A stretch of DNA of 8,691 nucleotides. Origin: Ignavibacteria bacterium (GTDB lineage: Bacteria; Bacteroidota; Ignavibacteria; Ignavibacteriales; Ignavibacteriaceae). Where the stretch lies: positions 1 through 8,691 of the forward strand of contig JAUSIA010000329.1 in NCBI GenBank assembly GCA_030648225.1. The letters are read 5' to 3'. A program made the position numbers and the translations under genes. The notes beneath the pieces were generated by a model. That model saw nothing but the letters and a program-made list of their open reading frames with translations. It was not told the DNA's origin and did no database searches. Below, in pieces: positions 5,959-8,691 of this stretch (position 1 is the first letter of the stretch; every line of letters starts with the position of its first letter).

Positions 5959-6018
5959 ATGAAAAAGATAATTTATTTTACAAGTATTTCTGCGCTTTGC
6001 TTTATTCTCTTTAAGTAG
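5959..6018 (+). other. Orphan signal-peptide ORF (remnant or leader)
   Basis: ATG 5959 encodes MKKIIYFTSISALCFILFK and ends at TAG 6016-6018. A purine-rich GCGGGGTG lies 5 bases upstream as a possible ribosome site. The peptide has a basic start and hydrophobic core, like a Sec signal peptide with nothing behind it. The +1 frame after the core also stops soon (TAG at about 6026). The downstream gene carries its own signal peptide, so this is either the remains of a deleted secreted-protein gene or a small membrane or leader peptide. Confidence 0.4.
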
Positions 6019-6045
6019 TAACTTATAGAAAAAAATGGTGATATT

Positions 6046-7674
6046 ATGAAAAGATTATATCTTTTTATAACTGTAATTTTCCTGCCAATAATTATCATTA
6101 GAGCACAAAATGATTTATATGAATACATTGCTATTAATGAAGTCCTAATGTGGATATCAAATAATGGAAATGGTTCTCACGATCCTAGAACTGATGGCAG
6201 CGGTTTCTACTGGCCTGGGGGTATTAATGCAACCAAATCTTCTATATTTGAAGATGGGCTTGTTTGGGGAGGAATTGTTAACGGACAGATAAGAGTTAAT
6301 GGTAATACATACAGGCAGGGATTACAGACTGGTATTATTCTTCCAAATGGCGAACCAGCTGATCCTTTAAACCCTAAATACAAAATATGGAGATCAAGAA
6401 TTAACTGGGAACTGCTTCCTCCTGGTCCAGAAAGAGATCGATATGAATTTGACTATTTAAACTGGCCTATTGATATTGGTGCCCCTTGGGAGGATGTGGA
6501 TAATGACGGTATATATACTCCTGGTATTGACAATCCTGATTACATTGGAGATGAAATAATTTACTACGTCGCCAACGATTTAGATTCTGTTAGAAGTACA
6601 TTTACTTATGGTTCCCCACCCATTGGACTGGAATTCCAAACACTTATTTATGGATATGAAAGTAATATTGAGCTAAAGGATGTTGTTTTCAAAAAATATA
6701 AGATAATTAATAAAAGCGGAACCGATATTGATAGCATGTATTTAAGTTACTGGGCTGATAATGATTTGGGTTTTGCAAGTGACGATTTTATTGGATTTGA
6801 TTCTACTTTGAGTTTAGCTTATACGTATAATGCCGATAATAATGATGATGGTGTTTATGGTACTCCACCACCAGCAGTCGGACATATGATTGTTCAGGGA
6901 CCAATTATACAAGGGCAATCGACTGACAGTGCTTTATATAATTATCAATGGATATATGGATATAAAAATCTAAAAATTTCTTCTTCAGGACCTAATTTTA
7001 AAAATGATCCTTCATTACCGGGTGATCCACCACATGGTATTTACAATGGAACTATTCAGTTTTACAATTTAATGAAAGGTTTAACTAACTTTGGAGATAG
7101 TCTTATTAATCCACATACAAATCAACCTACAACCTGGGCTATAACAGGAGATCCATATTTTCAAGCAGGATGGTATGAAGGCCCGGGATGGCCGGGAGGT
7201 CCGCAATCTGCAGATAGAAGATATCATCTGAATTGCGGCCCTTTTAACATGGCCCCTGCCGATACACAAGAAATTGTTTTTGCTATTTTTATGGCTCAGG
7301 GTAATTCAAACATACATAGCGTTTATGAACTAAAACAGAAAGGTTTATTCATTCAACATTTCTATGGAAATACTTTTATAACTGAAGTTAAAGATGATCC
7401 TAATACAATGTATGATTTTTCCCTTAACCAGAATTATCCGAATCCTTTTAACCCAACAACAAAAATTGAGTACTCAATTGGTGCATCGGAATTTATTGAG
7501 CTTAAGGTATTTGATATTCTTGGAAGAGAAATTGCAACACTTGTAAATGAACAAAAATCCGTAGGAAAACATAGGATTAAGTTTGATGCATCTTCGCTTA
7601 CTTCGGGAGTTTATTTTTACAGGTTGAAAGCTGGTGATTTTATTCAATCTAAAAAAATGCTGATAATAAAATAA
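6046..7674 (+). CDS. Secreted protein of unknown function with T9SS type A sorting domain
   Basis: The 542-residue product begins with a Sec signal peptide (MKR, then a long Ile/Leu/Phe core, probable cleavage after IRA at about residue 20). Residues 21-450 are a large extracellular region that I do not recognise as a named family. It is rich in Trp, Tyr, Gly, Pro and Asp and contains Asp/Asn loops such as DVDNDGIYTPGIDNPDY (150-166) and NADNNDDGVYG (262-272), which resemble calcium-binding loops (inference). Residues about 457-542 are a type A sorting domain: NQNYPNPFNPTTKIEYSI, LKVFDILGREI, SGVYFYRLKAG, ending KKMLIIK. The protein should be exported by T9SS to the surface or medium. ATG 6046 is preceded by a GGTGAT stretch. 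It lies 134 bases after the propeller gene on the same strand, and no strong terminator is seen between them. Structural or surface roles are possible; no catalytic motif is evident. Confidence 0.85.
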   Translation: MKRLYLFITVIFLPIIIIRAQNDLYEYIAINEVLMWISNNGNGSHDPRTDGSGFYWPGGINATKSSIFEDGLVWGGIVNGQIRVNGNTYRQGLQTGIILPNGEPADPLNPKYKIWRSRINWELLPPGPERDRYEFDYLNWPIDIGAPWEDVDNDGIYTPGIDNPDYIGDEIIYYVANDLDSVRSTFTYGSPPIGLEFQTLIYGYESNIELKDVVFKKYKIINKSGTDIDSMYLSYWADNDLGFASDDFIGFDSTLSLAYTYNADNNDDGVYGTPPPAVGHMIVQGPIIQGQSTDSALYNYQWIYGYKNLKISSSGPNFKNDPSLPGDPPHGIYNGTIQFYNLMKGLTNFGDSLINPHTNQPTTWAITGDPYFQAGWYEGPGWPGGPQSADRRYHLNCGPFNMAPADTQEIVFAIFMAQGNSNIHSVYELKQKGLFIQHFYGNTFITEVKDDPNTMYDFSLNQNYPNPFNPTTKIEYSIGASEFIELKVFDILGREIATLVNEQKSVGKHRIKFDASSLTSGVYFYRLKAGDFIQSKKMLIIK

Positions 7675-7761
7675 TCAAAGGTGTTGTTATAAAGGCTGAG
7701 TTTAAAGTTTCTTTTTTTTGGTATATTATTTATGAGATTAATAATTCCCATAAATAAATTC

Positions 7762-7765
7762 AGGA
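7762..7765 (+). promoter_or_regulatory. Ribosome binding site supporting a TTG start
   Basis: AGGA lies 6 bases before TTG 7772. The frame is closed upstream by TAA 7751, and no ATG or GTG occurs between that stop and the conserved region, so TTG 7772 is the best start for the radical SAM gene. Confidence 0.5.
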
Positions 7766-7771
7766 TATATT

Positions 7772-8691
7772 TTGAATTCATTTTTATTCAGGGCTTACCT
7801 TTCTTTCTGGCAGAGAGTACCTATAAAATATCAATATAAAATCTGGGATTGGCTTAAGTACAGGTTTAACCCGAACACATTATCGCCCAAACTGCCTGGT
7901 GCTGTCATTATTGATCCTATAAACATCTGCAATCTTGATTGCCCTCTTTGTGCTTCCAAAACACAGAATTATGAAAAAGGAAAAATGAGCTTTGATACTT
8001 ACAAAACCATTCTTGATAAAATTCCTTCTTTAAAAGTTGTGATACTTTTTAACTGGGGCGAACCTCTTCTTCATCATGAAATATTTAATATTATTAAAGA
8101 ATCAGTATCAAGAAATATTTATACAATAACTCATACAAACTTCAGTCTCAAACAGAAACCGGAATTTTTTGAACGGCTTGTCAATTCGGGTTTACATCAG
8201 CTTGTAATTTCAGCAGATGGAGCTACACAGGAATCTTACGAAAAATACAGGGTGAAAGGAAATTTTGATTGGGTTATTAATAATATTCGCAATACAGTTG
8301 ATGCAAAAAAGAAATTGAAGAGAAGAGATCCGAAAATTGTTTGGAAATTCCTCGTTAATAAATTTAATGAGCATGAAATAGATTATGCTAAAGATTTTGC
8401 AGGAACTCTTGGAATAGAAATTATGTTTGATAAAATGGGTTTATCGGATGATATACCTGATATTGAATTTCCGGGAACACTTCTTGAACGCAAGGAAAAA
8501 TGGCTTCCTAAAAATCCTAAGTATATTTTAGATTATTATAAGAACGGGAGATACACTCCATTAAATAACAAACCATGCAGCCAGCTTTTTAACTCAACTG
8601 TAATTAATCCTGATGGAAAGGTAACTCCCTGCTGCTGGGTAACTAGTAAAGAAAATGTTTGGGGAGATTTAACTAAAGAATCTTTTGAAGA
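7772..8691 (+). CDS. Radical SAM/SPASM domain protein (3' end beyond the window)
   Basis: The frame is open for 306 codons and continues past the right edge. Residues 53-60, CNLDCPLC, form the CxxxCxxC motif (C53, C57, C60) that binds the [4Fe-4S] cluster used to cleave S-adenosylmethionine. NWGEPLL (94-100) matches the GGEP-type SAM-binding motif with Asn-Trp in place of the first Gly. LVISADGATQESYEKYR (144-160) is the usual strand and turn of the barrel. From about residue 265, KPCSQLFN (C269) and the segment VTPCCWV (C287, C288) begin a SPASM auxiliary-cluster domain; its remaining cysteines would lie outside the window. SPASM enzymes typically modify peptides or act as cytoplasmic maturases, but the substrate is not evident and no precursor peptide is visible nearby. 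The N-terminal 40 residues (FWQRVPIKYQYKIWDW) are basic and aromatic. It follows the T9SS protein gene by 97 bases on the same strand. Confidence 0.85.
   Translation, partial: MNSFLFRAYLSFWQRVPIKYQYKIWDWLKYRFNPNTLSPKLPGAVIIDPINICNLDCPLCASKTQNYEKGKMSFDTYKTILDKIPSLKVVILFNWGEPLLHHEIFNIIKESVSRNIYTITHTNFSLKQKPEFFERLVNSGLHQLVISADGATQESYEKYRVKGNFDWVINNIRNTVDAKKKLKRRDPKIVWKFLVNKFNEHEIDYAKDFAGTLGIEIMFDKMGLSDDIPDIEFPGTLLERKEKWLPKNPKYILDYYKNGRYTPLNNKPCSQLFNSTVINPDGKVTPCCWVTSKENVWGDLTKESFE

Noticed and set aside
7675..7771. Intrinsic terminator after the second T9SS gene
   Set aside because: There is a run of eight Ts near 7712-7719, but I could not build a convincing stem in front of it.
7732..7839. 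35-codon ORF starting at ATG 7732
   Set aside because: It overlaps the radical SAM gene out of frame, and the SAM frame from TTG 7772 has a better ribosome site and a coherent N-terminus.

Overview
This window looks like an AT-rich chromosome segment from the Bacteroidota/Chlorobi superphylum, most likely an Ignavibacteria-type organism. The assignment is inferred from protein style: two secreted proteins end in type IX secretion (T9SS) type A sorting domains with the NYPNPFNPTT signature, and next to them lie a TlpA-type lipoprotein with a TPR middle and a radical SAM/SPASM protein. No rRNA, tRNA or CRISPR array is visible.

Layout. Bases 2-181 are the 3' end of a probable holo-ACP synthase/phosphopantetheinyl transferase gene. 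Bases 171-771 form a compact mobile unit: a REP-associated tyrosine transposase (RAYT, IS200-like TnpA fold) between inverted, hairpin-bearing ends. Its left hairpin supplies the stop codon of the upstream gene. Bases 772-1250 hold no convincing gene but are packed with repeats: a hairpin, a 54-base palindromic element that can fold completely into a three-way junction, a 21/42-bp tandem array, and a strong hairpin that probably terminates the next gene. On the minus strand, 1251-3143 encodes a lipoprotein with a C-terminal thioredoxin (CGPC) domain. Divergent from it, 3325-5911 encodes a secreted Asp-box beta-propeller protein with a T9SS tail; its signal peptide is out of frame with the rest of the gene. 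An orphan signal-peptide ORF (5959-6018) precedes a second T9SS-exported protein (6046-7674). A radical SAM/SPASM gene starting with TTG (7772) runs off the right edge.

How the parts fit. The lipoprotein and the two T9SS cargo proteins are all cell-envelope or surface products, but nothing links them into one pathway. The most notable theme is small palindromic DNA changing protein sequence. A hairpin ends the first gene, a GC-rich palindrome forms the last residues of the transposase, and two tandem 15-bp palindromes (5792-5821) insert exactly ten codons into the sorting domain of the propeller protein. I see no complete new defence or biosynthetic system. The best candidates for follow-up are these in-frame palindromes, the three-way-junction repeat, the covarying RAYT ends and the broken signal peptide.
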